Source: Allobaculum mucilyticum (GTDB lineage: Bacteria; Bacillota_I; Bacilli_A; Erysipelotrichales; Erysipelotrichaceae). Taken from it: a DNA stretch of 64,000 nt. Where the stretch lies: contig NZ_CP078089.1 of the NCBI RefSeq assembly GCF_022701195.1, positions 1,798,001 to 1,862,000 on the forward strand. The letters run 5' to 3'. Below are positions 1 through 10,100 of this stretch, piece after piece. The translations under genes were made by a program, and so were the position numbers. Below the pieces are notes generated by a model, which searched no databases, was not told where the DNA came from, and worked only from the letters and a program-made list of their open reading frames with translations. Numbering within the stretch: the stretch's first letter is position 1; each line of letters starts with the position of its first letter.

Positions 1-9
1 CTGAAAACG

Positions 10-3000
10 ATGTTTCTTTCTTCAGATACAAATGGAATCTTCCGGTTTGAACGGGATGAAACAGCTCTGGAACATCAGGAAATTTCATTTGAGAACAGAG
101 ACCGGGACTGGCGGATTATCTGCAGTGAAAAAGCCCGCTTCATGGATGGTGAAAAGGGTAATTGGAGAAAAATTCGCGAGGATTGCCAGTTTTATATTGA
201 ATCAGGCGGGAAACAGATGGTTCTCTTCATTAGAAAAAGACAGGTTGAAGACTATGTTTATCGCCGAGTCGCTGTGAGTAACGGTGGAAGAATCAGCATA
301 GGACGCAATTACTCCTGCGATATTGAAATCATCAGTCCTCTTGCCTCCAGACAGCATGCTGAGATGATCTGGACCGGAGCCGAATTCGAGATTCGCGATA
401 CCGGAAGCGCAAATGGAGTCTTTGTGAATGGACGGAAGATCAAGCAGACGAGACTGCGTTCTGGAGACATTATTTATATTGCTGGAACGGATATCATCGT
501 TGGCTCTGGTTTTCTGTCCGTTAATCTGGGATCTGCAGCAACGCCTGATGTTCTGATTAATGGAAATTCACTTTTTCCATATAGAGAACCGGCATTCGGT
601 AAGAGAAGAGAACCTGAGACGGAGACGTTGCCGGAGATTTATCTGAACCGATTTCCAAGGTCCAGAATTGCTTTCCCCAAAAAAGAGATTCTTGTCAGTG
701 ATCCGCCGTTTTCCATAAACGACCAGCAGATACCGATGATGCTGCAGATGGGCGGATCGATGGTTATGGGCGGCAGCGCCGCTATGATGGGCAACTATAC
801 TATGCTCATTTCATCTGTACTTTTTCCTGTACTGACTCGAAAGTATACAGATAAGCAGAAAGCTGATTATGAAAAAATGAGGGTAGAAAAGTATACCCAG
901 TATCTGAGAAATAAGGATAGAGAGATTTGTGAAGAACTCAGATCCGAAGAATATATTCTCAATACCAATTACCCAGAGCTTTCTTCCATCCTGCGATTCA
1001 GCTGGCCTGAACAGAGAACGCGTTTATGGACCCATAAGAATACTGATGATGATTTTCTCAGTGTCCGGATTGGCAGCGGTCCTGTTCCGATGAAAGCAAA
1101 ACTGAATGCATCAAAAGAAAGCTTTTCGCTGACAGAAGATCCGCTGGTTAAACAGCTTCATGACCTGACCAGCCGGCAGTATCTTATTCAGAACTCACCA
1201 GTCATGCTTGAACTTGCCAAAGACCGTGTGTGCAGCTTCACGGGTTCTCCGTTCATGTGTCTGGAAATGATGCATCTGATTCTGTCGCGCGTTTCAATTT
1301 TATACAGTTACGATGAGCTCAAACTCGTATTCATTCTTCAGCCAGATACCCTCGAAAAGCTGGAGATGATCCGCTATCTCCCGCATGTCTGGAATGAGGA
1401 CTTCACCGAACGTCGAATTGCAGTGGATTCAAGCGAATGCTTCCAGATTTCTACACATCTGAACAGTGTGGTTGAAGAACGAATCCGGGAAAAAGAATGG
1501 AAAAAGATGAGCAAGCGCCAGGAGCGATATCTGATTATTTCGGACAGTAAGAAACTGCTTGATGAAATTGAAGTTCTGAAAACCGTCATGCCTCATTCCA
1601 ATGATCTGGGCATCAGCGTTCTGACTTTCTTTGATGAAATTCCAAAGGATGCAAGCCTGCTGATTGAACTGAAAGAGAGCGGAGCCAGTTCGATTGATTA
1701 CCTGGCTTATCTGGAGAAGGAAAGTCTGCAGTTCAATATCGACCGCTTTTCTTCTGCAGAAGTCCGTTCAAGTATGGAAAATCTATTTTCCTGCCGACTT
1801 CGTTCTGTAGCTGAGAAAAACGGTCTGCCTTCCAGTCTGGACTTCCTGACCATGTACAATGCTCTGAATATCGAAACTCTGAACCCGCTTCACAGGTGGA
1901 AAGAAAGCAACCCGATTTCTTCTCTGGCTGCCCCGATCGGTGTTAATCCCGACGGCACGCTTTTCAATCTGGATCTTCATCAGAAATTCCAGGGACCTCA
2001 TGGACTGGTTGCCGGAACAACTGGTTCAGGTAAAAGTGAATTCCTGATTACTTACATCCTTTCTATGGCTTTGAATTATCACCCGGATGAGGTTCAGTTC
2101 GTCCTGATTGACTATAAAGGCGGCGGTCTTGCCGGCGCGTTCTCCAACCCGGATAAAGGAATCGCTCTTCCACATCTGGTTGGTACCATTACGAACCTGG
2201 ACGGTGCGACCATTACCCGTTCGATTGTCTGTATCGAAAGTGAACTGAAACGCCGTCAGATTATTTTTAATGAAGCCAAAACAGCTCTTGATGAAGGAAC
2301 GATGGACATCCATCTTTATCAGAAGCTGTATCGTGCAGGAAAAGTAAAGAAGCCGGTTTCTCATCTATTTATCATCAGTGACGAGTTTGCCGAGCTGAAG
2401 CAGCAGGAACCGGAATTCATGGATAAACTGATCAGTGCTGCACGTATTGGACGAAGCCTTGGGGTGCATCTGATTTTGGCTACTCAGAAGCCGTCTGGCG
2501 TTGTTAACGATCAGATTCTGAGTAATACGAAGTTCCGAGTCTGTCTGAAAGTTCAGGATGCCATGGACAGTAAAGACATGCTGAATGACCGGCCAGATGC
2601 GGCTGAAATCAAAGAGGCTGGTCGTTTCTATCTGCAGGTCGGATATAACGAATTTTTTGCTCTGGGACAATCTGCATGGAGCGGAGCGGAATATTTCCCG
2701 GATGTAAAGGCGATTGATCCTACGGAGCAGACGATTCAGCTGATTGATAATACTGGACGAGTCACCCATACATCCAGAATTCCTTCCCAGAAAAACAAGA
2801 GTGAGCAGACGCAGCTCGTTGCTCTGGTTAAATATCTTTCCGATATAGCGACTGAGAATAACATTCATCCAACTCCTCTGTGGGATGAACCGCTTCCGGT
2901 AACAATTGATCTGGAAACACAGATGGAGCAGTCTCCCAAGAGCAGAGACGAAAATAAAATGGAACTGGTTATCGGTCTTGTGGATGATCCTGCTAAACAG

Positions 3001-4596
3001 ATGCAGTTCCCCTACGTACTTGATCTGTTCCGTACACAGAACCTTCTGATTACTGGTGAAGTCGGCTCAGGCCGCAGCACGATTGTTCAGTCAATGCTGC
3101 TTGAAGCCTGTATGAGATACAGTCCGGATGAACTGAATATTTATGGTGCAGACCTGGAGGAAAACGGGCTTAACCAGTTCCGCGATCTGCCACATGTCGG
3201 TACGATCATCGACAATGAATCTATGGATACAGTTTTTGCTTTCTTTGACTTGATTCAGGAGCTGACAGATAAACGGAAAAGAGCCATCCAGGCTGCTGGT
3301 GCAGAAGACTATCTGAGTGCTCGTCAGGTTATTCATATGCCTTTCATTATGGTCGTTCTGGAAAATATTTCTGGTCTGGGTTCAACGCGGGAAGGTGAGC
3401 TGTTCCTGCTCAGGCTGTCTGACTATATTAAAGGCGGATATAAAAACGGAATCTTCTTTATCATGACTGCAGACCGAACTGCAGATATCAATACGAAGAT
3501 TAAGAATGAGTTTTTTGAGAGAATCGCTCTGCAGCATAAAGAACGCTATGAATATACAGAGACACTCTCGGTTCATATTCCAGGTGAGATTGGACATAAC
3601 CCAGGACGAGGCTTCCGGGTATACGACGGACGCGCGCTTGAGACGCAGTATGCAAGATTGCGCCCTGAGATTAACGGCCTTGAGCGCCCGAAGATGATCC
3701 GGAATCTGATCAACAAACTGAAAGAGAAGTATCCTGGAAAGTATCAGATTCAGCGAATTCCGGAGATTCCGGCAAACCAGGAATATGCAGAATTCTATGA
3801 ACTGTTCCAGGGCGACAAGCTTCCTCTTGGCTACCATGTCAAAGACTGCAAGCCGATTGCGCTGCCATATAAACAGTTTTCTATGCTTACCTTGTTTTTT
3901 GGCGGTGAGAAAGCACGGCGTCCGGTTATCAGCAACGCAATTTATGCACTTGAGAAACGAGGCGGAGAACTGCATATCTTTAAAAAGATGGCGGGAAGTT
4001 TTCTGGATTCAGTGCTGCTGGAGTATCCGGAAGACTCTTATACAGCTTATGAAACGATCCCGGAAGAGATTACACGATTTACGCTGTATGCAGCCGAAGA
4101 ACTGCAGAGACGAAAAAAGATCCACGATGACTATTGCGAAGAGCGTGGCGAAAAAGGGTATGATCCGGCTTCCGATTCTTCGTATTACTATATGCGTCAG
4201 GTGACAAAGCCTCTTATTCTGTTCTTTGAAGACTTTAATAAAGCATGTGAAACAGCTTCAAATGATGAGAAGGCCCTGTTTAAAGCAATTTATGCCGGTG
4301 CACGGTGGTGGAATGTCACGATTATCGGATGTATGTATCAGGAAACGATGAATGTGGGTATTGCCGGTCTGATGTACCAGGCTTTTAATCCGGATCGAAT
4401 GGTCCTTCTGATTGGCGGTTCCTTTAAAAACCAGAACCTGATCAGTACAGATCTGGATGCTTCCAAGTATGAGAAAGACCAGATTCCTAATCTGGCTTAC
4501 ATGAACTATCGGAAGAAGCCGTATTATCTGATGCTTCCTGTAGGAAAACTGGAAACATCTGATGAGAACGATGATGACCGTTCCATCTTCGAATAA
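10..4596 (+). CDS. essC: Type VIIb secretion system FtsK/SpoIIIE-family ATPase EssC
   Basis: This is the membrane-anchored motor ATPase of the Firmicute type VII (Ess/WXG100) secretion system, which recognises and drives export of Esx-type substrates. The 1528 residues match the usual EssC length of about 1480. An FHA domain lies near residues 88-150 (GRNYSCDIEI, SRQHAEM, NGVFVNG). A short hydrophobic, Met/Gly-rich stretch near 245-280 is the probable membrane segment. The first ATPase domain has Walker A GTTGSGKSEF near 672 and Walker B LFIISDEFAE near 787. The second has the variant Walker A GEVGSGRST near 1016. The C-terminal third domain has only a degenerate P-loop, as in known EssC proteins. 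The frame is open to the window edge, so the true start may lie a little upstream of the first visible ATG. The rest of the secretion locus should be to the left. It converges on a MinD-like/FHA pair. Confidence 0.93.
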   Translation: MFLSSDTNGIFRFERDETALEHQEISFENRDRDWRIICSEKARFMDGEKGNWRKIREDCQFYIESGGKQMVLFIRKRQVEDYVYRRVAVSNGGRISIGRNYSCDIEIISPLASRQHAEMIWTGAEFEIRDTGSANGVFVNGRKIKQTRLRSGDIIYIAGTDIIVGSGFLSVNLGSAATPDVLINGNSLFPYREPAFGKRREPETETLPEIYLNRFPRSRIAFPKKEILVSDPPFSINDQQIPMMLQMGGSMVMGGSAAMMGNYTMLISSVLFPVLTRKYTDKQKADYEKMRVEKYTQYLRNKDREICEELRSEEYILNTNYPELSSILRFSWPEQRTRLWTHKNTDDDFLSVRIGSGPVPMKAKLNASKESFSLTEDPLVKQLHDLTSRQYLIQNSPVMLELAKDRVCSFTGSPFMCLEMMHLILSRVSILYSYDELKLVFILQPDTLEKLEMIRYLPHVWNEDFTERRIAVDSSECFQISTHLNSVVEERIREKEWKKMSKRQERYLIISDSKKLLDEIEVLKTVMPHSNDLGISVLTFFDEIPKDASLLIELKESGASSIDYLAYLEKESLQFNIDRFSSAEVRSSMENLFSCRLRSVAEKNGLPSSLDFLTMYNALNIETLNPLHRWKESNPISSLAAPIGVNPDGTLFNLDLHQKFQGPHGLVAGTTGSGKSEFLITYILSMALNYHPDEVQFVLIDYKGGGLAGAFSNPDKGIALPHLVGTITNLDGATITRSIVCIESELKRRQIIFNEAKTALDEGTMDIHLYQKLYRAGKVKKPVSHLFIISDEFAELKQQEPEFMDKLISAARIGRSLGVHLILATQKPSGVVNDQILSNTKFRVCLKVQDAMDSKDMLNDRPDAAEIKEAGRFYLQVGYNEFFALGQSAWSGAEYFPDVKAIDPTEQTIQLIDNTGRVTHTSRIPSQKNKSEQTQLVALVKYLSDIATENNIHPTPLWDEPLPVTIDLETQMEQSPKSRDENKMELVIGLVDDPAKQMQFPYVLDLFRTQNLLITGEVGSGRSTIVQSMLLEACMRYSPDELNIYGADLEENGLNQFRDLPHVGTIIDNESMDTVFAFFDLIQELTDKRKRAIQAAGAEDYLSARQVIHMPFIMVVLENISGLGSTREGELFLLRLSDYIKGGYKNGIFFIMTADRTADINTKIKNEFFERIALQHKERYEYTETLSVHIPGEIGHNPGRGFRVYDGRALETQYARLRPEINGLERPKMIRNLINKLKEKYPGKYQIQRIPEIPANQEYAEFYELFQGDKLPLGYHVKDCKPIALPYKQFSMLTLFFGGEKARRPVISNAIYALEKRGGELHIFKKMAGSFLDSVLLEYPEDSYTAYETIPEEITRFTLYAAEELQRRKKIHDDYCEERGEKGYDPASDSSYYYMRQVTKPLILFFEDFNKACETASNDEKALFKAIYAGARWWNVTIIGCMYQETMNVGIAGLMYQAFNPDRMVLLIGGSFKNQNLISTDLDASKYEKDQIPNLAYMNYRKKPYYLMLPVGKLETSDENDDDRSIFE

Positions 4597-4686
4597 AGAA
4601 TGCAAATCAGGATCAAGTATCTAATTGATTTTCGTCATTTCCCAATATTGGAAAAAGGGGCTTTGTACGAGATTTCTTTTCCATTG

Positions 4687-4753
4687 AAAAAAGGAAAGAC
4701 AGGAAAACGGCGGCTGGAGGAAGAACTCCGGCTGCCGCTTTCCTGTCTTTTTG
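4687..4753. terminator. Bidirectional intrinsic terminator between convergent genes
   Basis: The arm AAAGGAAAGACAGGAAA pairs with TTTCCTGTCTTTTT, and an inner CGGCGGC-TGGA/TCCGGCTGCCG helix extends the stem. T-rich tails exist on both strands. It lies between the ends of essC (plus) and the MinD-like gene (minus), so it probably serves both. Confidence 0.8.
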
Positions 4754-4772
4754 GGTTAGCACAGGCAATCGA

Positions 4773-5825
4773 TTAATAGCAAAGATTAATAACTTTGCTG
4801 AAAGCAGGATGACGTGCAAGATCTGAAGACGTCATAGAATCGATGTTTTCAACTTGATTGATCGTAAAGGTATATTTCTGTTCATTCCTCGCCTGCGTCA
4901 GGGTGAGTGTGCAGTCAAAATAGCCGCCTTGCACAGCTTTGTTAAGAACAGTGGAAACTTCCAGGCCTTTCAAGTCTTCCAGAGAAGGAAGCAGTTTACG
5001 CAAAGCACATTCACTGGCAGGGGATGGATCGGTGATTACAACCGCATGATCAGCCCGTTTCAGAAACTCAGTCTGAAGCTCTGGATCACCGCAGCTGACA
5101 TCAGCAACGATAACGTCATAATCACCGCTCTCAAGTGCCTTATCGACAAAGTCAGTAAAGAAAGACATGGGGATTTCCTGAGCAGACAGAGAGCAGTCGA
5201 ATGCAGGAAGATAATCACAGCCATCGGTGCGAATATAACGCGATAAAGTGCCGTAAGGAGAATAGCTCGCCTGATCCGTAAGATGCGGATCATCAGAAAG
5301 ACCAATCTCACTCTGATCTCTGAATCGATGAGAGAAGTTCTGAATGTTTGCGGCGTTAAAGTACAGAACTCTGCGCTTGAGCATCTTCTGCATGGAAGCA
5401 AGTACTGTCGCAATGGTTGTTTTTCCGATTCCGCCGTTTGCTGACGTTACAACCAGCAGGCGGCTGTTGTTATTTTCTGAACTCTGGGAATTGTGCAGTC
5501 CTGAACAGAGCCGGCTCATCAGTGTGCTCAGAGTTGAATACTTATACAGATATTCAACGGATGGATCAGTAGGAATATCCACGTTCTGGTTTTCGCTCAT
5601 CCAGAAAACCTGGCCAACCTGATCTGGATCGAAATTTGCTGATCGGAAGTCTTCAGAAACGATCAGAATATCGGCAGAGCCGTCTCTGGAAAAATACTCA
5701 TAAAAATAGTCGAGATCCGTGATGATATGAATATCAATAGTATCCCGGTAGCGAAGTGCGAACTGCTCAAGAAGCTTGATCGCATAATCGATATCCGGGT
5801 CTGCAATAATCAGTTTCCTTTTCAT
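4773..5825 (-). CDS. CpaE/MinD-like P-loop ATPase with N-terminal pseudo-receiver domain
   Basis: This 350-residue protein has the two-part layout of CpaE-type ATPases. Residues 1-100 form a receiver-like alpha/beta domain (LIIADPDIDYA, ADILIVSEDF). A ParA/MinD-type ATPase follows, with deviant Walker A TSANGGIGKTT at 128-138. The switch-like VIVADVSCGDP and the later HAVVITDPSPASE also fit MinD/ParA proteins. Such proteins usually position membrane or secretion machines through ATP-dependent dimerisation. The start is set by a GAGG Shine-Dalgarno just upstream of the ATG. It lies 24 bp downstream of the FHA gene, so the two form a minus-strand operon that faces essC. A role in placing or regulating the type VII apparatus is inferred only from this context; no MinD-like amphipathic tail is obvious. 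Confidence 0.75.
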   Translation of the reverse strand: MKRKLIIADPDIDYAIKLLEQFALRYRDTIDIHIITDLDYFYEYFSRDGSADILIVSEDFRSANFDPDQVGQVFWMSENQNVDIPTDPSVEYLYKYSTLSTLMSRLCSGLHNSQSSENNNSRLLVVTSANGGIGKTTIATVLASMQKMLKRRVLYFNAANIQNFSHRFRDQSEIGLSDDPHLTDQASYSPYGTLSRYIRTDGCDYLPAFDCSLSAQEIPMSFFTDFVDKALESGDYDVIVADVSCGDPELQTEFLKRADHAVVITDPSPASECALRKLLPSLEDLKGLEVSTVLNKAVQGGYFDCTLTLTQARNEQKYTFTINQVENIDSMTSSDLARHPAFSKVINLCY

Positions 5826-5849
5826 TTCTCTTTTCCTCGTATTCAGGCT

Positions 5850-6746
5850 TTAAATAAACTGCGCCAGGAAATCCACGTTTCCAAGGCGGATGACGTCTCC
5901 GTTACGGATGAGTGTCGGCCGGTGAACCGGGATATCATTGATAAACGTTCCGTTTTTGCTCTTCATATCACTGATATAAAACTGGCCATTACTGCGTGAA
6001 ATAACTGCATGAACACGGCCAACCAGCGGACTGCAGCCAATGAGTCCGTTTACCGCATCAGCTTTCCGGCCTAAGATAAATCGATCTGTACGAATCTGAA
6101 ACTGCAGATTGAAGGCAGCGTTGACGGATTTGAGAAGGAGCTGACCGCTGCCAGAAGGACGCGGATCTTCGTTGCCGCCTATGAAGCCTTTTTGCTCAGC
6201 TTCAGAAACAATTTTATAAAGACTGTCTGCATCGCCCGGACAGTTTTTAATTGCTTCACGAACACCGAGTCCGTCTTTGTTCTGCAGTCCTGGATTTTCT
6301 GCCAGAATCTGAAGGCAGAGATTTTTCAGGTTCTTATCAAAGTCATTCTGGTCCGAATACAGGTGTTCTTTACAGGGGACATATGTAATAAACACATTCT
6401 GACTCTCGGAGCCGATAAAAATCCGGTTTCTGGACAAATCAATGTTTCGTGCATTGAGGAAGCCGTTGTTCTGAACTTTAATGACTTCTGCAAGAAAATG
6501 ACTCATGACTACGCAGTATTCATGTACACCGAATGAGTTCTGCGCTTTTTTCAGAGGAGTTCCTGATGGAAGAAAAAAAAGAAGATTCTGGTCATTAAAC
6601 TGAATGCGAATACAGGAGACAACATTCAGATTCTTCTCATTATTGATAACTTTATATTCGGTCTGGGCAAAGTTCTGGGCATCGGTAAGAGAATAGGCAA
6701 ACTGCTCTCCGAATAACAGAAGCCGATTTTTTTGCATCGTATTCAT
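5850..6746 (-). CDS. FHA-domain protein with DUF6382-like N-terminal region
   Basis: A 298-residue cytosolic protein. The C-terminal 90 residues are a clear forkhead-associated (phosphothreonine-binding) domain: FILGRKADAVNG, then LVGRVHAVIS, then SKNGTFINDIPV. The N-terminal 190 residues (YSLTDAQNFAQTEYKVI onward) look like the DUF6382 region that often precedes FHA domains in Firmicutes; that name is from memory and should be treated as tentative. No transmembrane segment is visible. The start is supported by an AAGGAA motif 8 nt before the ATG. It is the first gene of a two-gene unit with the MinD-like ATPase. EssC also carries an FHA domain, so the cluster could respond to a Ser/Thr kinase, but no kinase is encoded in the window. 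Confidence 0.75.
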   Translation of the reverse strand: MNTMQKNRLLLFGEQFAYSLTDAQNFAQTEYKVINNEKNLNVVSCIRIQFNDQNLLFFLPSGTPLKKAQNSFGVHEYCVVMSHFLAEVIKVQNNGFLNARNIDLSRNRIFIGSESQNVFITYVPCKEHLYSDQNDFDKNLKNLCLQILAENPGLQNKDGLGVREAIKNCPGDADSLYKIVSEAEQKGFIGGNEDPRPSGSGQLLLKSVNAAFNLQFQIRTDRFILGRKADAVNGLIGCSPLVGRVHAVISRSNGQFYISDMKSKNGTFINDIPVHRPTLIRNGDVIRLGNVDFLAQFI

Positions 6747-7161
6747 TTAATATTCCTTTTTCCTTTCTCCTGAGGCATAGTCGTTTAACAATAGTATAGC
6801 TTTTTTTATCAGCGCAATTCGATTTATTTTGACTGTACTGATGCATTACACCGGAAACATCCGGTTTCGTTCCATTGCATCAGGAATCGAAAATCTGCCG
6901 ATATACAAAGCAGTTCAGACAGGGCGGATGACTCTGGATTTTCGTTCTGGAATCAGAAGCTTCACTGCTTTTTTAACAGAGAAGGAAGATTCTGCACAGA
7001 CCGGGGTGAAATCAGAAAGCGGCTTTCCAGATTTGTGTGGAAAGCCGCTTTCGTGTGTCTGTTCTATATTCAAATGATAGAAACAGCTGCAAAAACCGGC
7101 AAAACCGCCGCTTTTTTAGCAGCGAGGTGGCCGGCTGCCGGAATCCTGGTACCCTGGATTT
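6747..7161. other. 415-bp divergent intergenic region with a 15-bp perfect hairpin
   Basis: This region separates the FHA gene (minus) from the helicase gene (plus). A perfect 15-bp inverted repeat, GAAAGCGGCTTTCCA/TGGAAAGCCGCTTTC with an 8-nt loop, lies at 7015-7052. It lacks a clear T-tract on either strand, so I do not call it a terminator. A TATACT -10-like box for the FHA gene is visible on the minus strand near 6792-6797. The 82-codon frame at 6829-7077 runs through the hairpin, has no ribosome-binding site and looks non-coding. Confidence 0.5.
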
Positions 7162-10100
7162 ATGACTGAATCATGCAGACATTCTTACGCCATGCTGACT
7201 GATGCAATGGAAAAAGGGCTTCTGAACAGCCGGATCGAAGCAGATCCGGACCTTGTCCCTTCTCTGGCTTTTAATGATGCCCAGCAGGGGCAGAAAGTGT
7301 TCTGTACCCTGGAAAAGGAACTGAGAAGGTGCGATTCCTTCTGGTTTTCTGTTGCCTTCATTACCCAGAGCGGTCTGCAGATGATCAAGCCGGTTCTTAA
7401 AGAACTTGAAAAGCGGGACGTGCCGGGGAAGGTGCTGACAACGGATTATCTGGCGTTTTCTCAGCCGGATGCTCTCGATTTTCTGGACTCGTTTTCCAAT
7501 CTTGAAGTACGCATGTATATGTGCGACGGAATGAACCAGACTGGCTTTCATACCAAAAGCTATTTCTTTGTTCAGGAAGAACACTGCTCGATGATGATCG
7601 GTTCATCCAACCTGACCGCTGCAGCACTCTCGACCAGTCAGGAATGGAACACCTGCCTGTATGTTCAGAAGGAGGGCGCACTGACCGAAGAAGTTCAGGC
7701 GCAGTTTGACCGTCTGTGGACCAGCATGAACTGTCTGCCATATGTGGCAGTGGCCAAAACGTATCGCAAGCGCTATGCAATATCCCAGAAGCAGAAAAGA
7801 ATTGCGGCACAGGAAGCAAAGTTTTCCCCAAAACAGTTTTCGCTCAGCCCCAATACGATGCAGATCCATTTTATTGACAGGCTTAGGGAGCTGATGGGGG
7901 AAGGACAGACAAAAGCTCTGTTAGTTTCCGCAACCGGAACTGGAAAGACGTATGCAGCCGCGTTTGCGATGCGTGAACTCAGGGCAAAACGGGTTCTGTT
8001 TCTGGTGCACAGGGAACAGATTGCCAGACAGGCGATGGAATCCTTTGAAACGGTTTTGGGTTCGGACCATACCTATGGTCTGTTAGGCGGCGGAAAGCGG
8101 GAAACGGATGCGCAGTATCTGTTTTCTACGGTCCAGACGCTGTCCAAAGAAAACATTCTGCATACCTTTTCGCCTGATGCCTTTGATTACATCATCATTG
8201 ATGAAGTCCACCGGGCTGCGGCGGCTTCGTATAAACGGATCTTTGCCTGGTTCCATCCAGACTTCTGGCTTGGCATGTCAGCAACCCCGACGCGTACGGA
8301 CCATGAATCGATCTATGCGCTGTTTGATTACAATGTGGCCTGCTCAATCGGTCTGCGAACAGCGTTAGAAGAAGATCTGCTCTGCCCGTTTCACTACTAC
8401 GCATTAAGCGATCTCAATGTGGATGATGAAACGCTTGAGGATCCGGCGCGCTTTCGCGATCTGACGGACAGCGAACGCATCCGCCACATTCTCGAACAGG
8501 CAAACTACTACGGCTATTCCGGTACTCGTTTAAAAGGTCTGATGTTTGTCTCCTCGATTAAAGAGGCCCGGGCAATCAGCGAAAAACTGAATCTGCACGG
8601 TCTGCAGACAATGGCACTGAGCGGTGAAGATTCCTATCAGAAGCGTGAAGCTGCCATTGAACGGCTGACTCAGGATGAAAGGGGTGCAAATGCGCTCGAC
8701 TATCTGATTACAGTGGATATTTTCAATGAAGGCGTAGATATCCCGGCGGTCAATCAGGTCGTTCTGCTGCGCCCGACGCAGTCCGCCATTGTCTTTACGC
8801 AGCAGCTAGGACGCGGGCTGCGAAAAGCAAAAGGAAAAGAATTCCTGGTGGTTCTCGATTTTATCGGTCTGTATGCCAACAACTATCTGATCCCTCAGGC
8901 ACTGACGGAAAGTATCGATGGCAACAAGGACCGGCTGCGCCGCTTTATTGTGGAAGGCAACCGGACACTGCCTGGCAGCAGCACCATCTATTTTGATGAA
9001 GTGTCCAGACAGCGGATTTTCAGCTCGATTGATCAGGCTTCGATGAATTCCTTCCAGAAGCTCAAAGACGGCTGGCTGGAGCTGTATGACCGGCTTGGAC
9101 GGATTCCAAGGCTGGTGGATTTCATTGAACAGGATGCCATGGATCCGATTCTGATCTTTCAGAACACAAACTATCGATGCTATCCGGATTTTCTCAACAG
9201 ACTTGTTCATAAGGAAGACCAGGTCCATCTCACTGAAATGGAAAAAGACTATCTTCGCTTCATGAGCGTGCAATGGGGAAACGGATTACGGGCGCATGAG
9301 CTGCTTGCGGTGCAGGCGATGATCGACGATCCCGATCACTGGAAGAGAAGATGGAAAGAGCTCTGTCTGGAGAACGGGATTGCTCTGCCGGAAAAAACAG
9401 AGCGCAATGTTCTGGCGCAGCTCGAACGCCGCTGGCTGAAAGGAACGGGTGCAGCTTCCTATCCGCAGGCACGCTTTCTGGTCGACAGAGACTGGAGTAA
9501 AGAGCTGATGCGAAAAGTGCCGGATCCGAAGAAAGACAGCACCGCGGAGCAGCAGGCACTGCCGCCTGTTGAATCGGATCAGTGGATTGTCTCGCCATTC
9601 TTCCGGGAAGGCCTGAAGAATCCGGTATTTAAAGCAGAAGTCGAAGATGTTCTGAACGCAGCAATTCAGCGCTGGAAAAAACGCTATCAGATCCAGATCG
9701 ATAAAGAAAAGCCTGCATGGCAGGCAGAAAACGGCTGGTTTGTACCTGGTGAGACCTACACCTATGCAGATACGTTCCGGCTGCTTGATTTAGAAGAATC
9801 AAAGATCGCAAACAATGTCGGCGGATACATGTATGATGACAAGCTGAATATTCAGCCGGTCTATATCAACTATGAAAAGGATCCGGATATCGTTTCGTCT
9901 CAGGCATATGAAGATCATTTCCTTTCGCCGGATCATCTGATCGCCTATTCCAAGAGCGGGCGGACAACGGCTTCAGCGGAGATCGAACGGCTGAAACATG
10001 CTGACGAGTCCGGAATGAAGATTCCTCTGTTCCTGCGTAAGAATACAAATGACGGTGTAAAGGCATTCACCTATCTGGGACTGATGGAGCCAACCGGCGA

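Noticed and set aside
6829-7077. 82-codon frame upstream of the helicase gene
   Set aside because: No ribosome-binding site, and it runs through a perfect hairpin; it is more likely non-coding.
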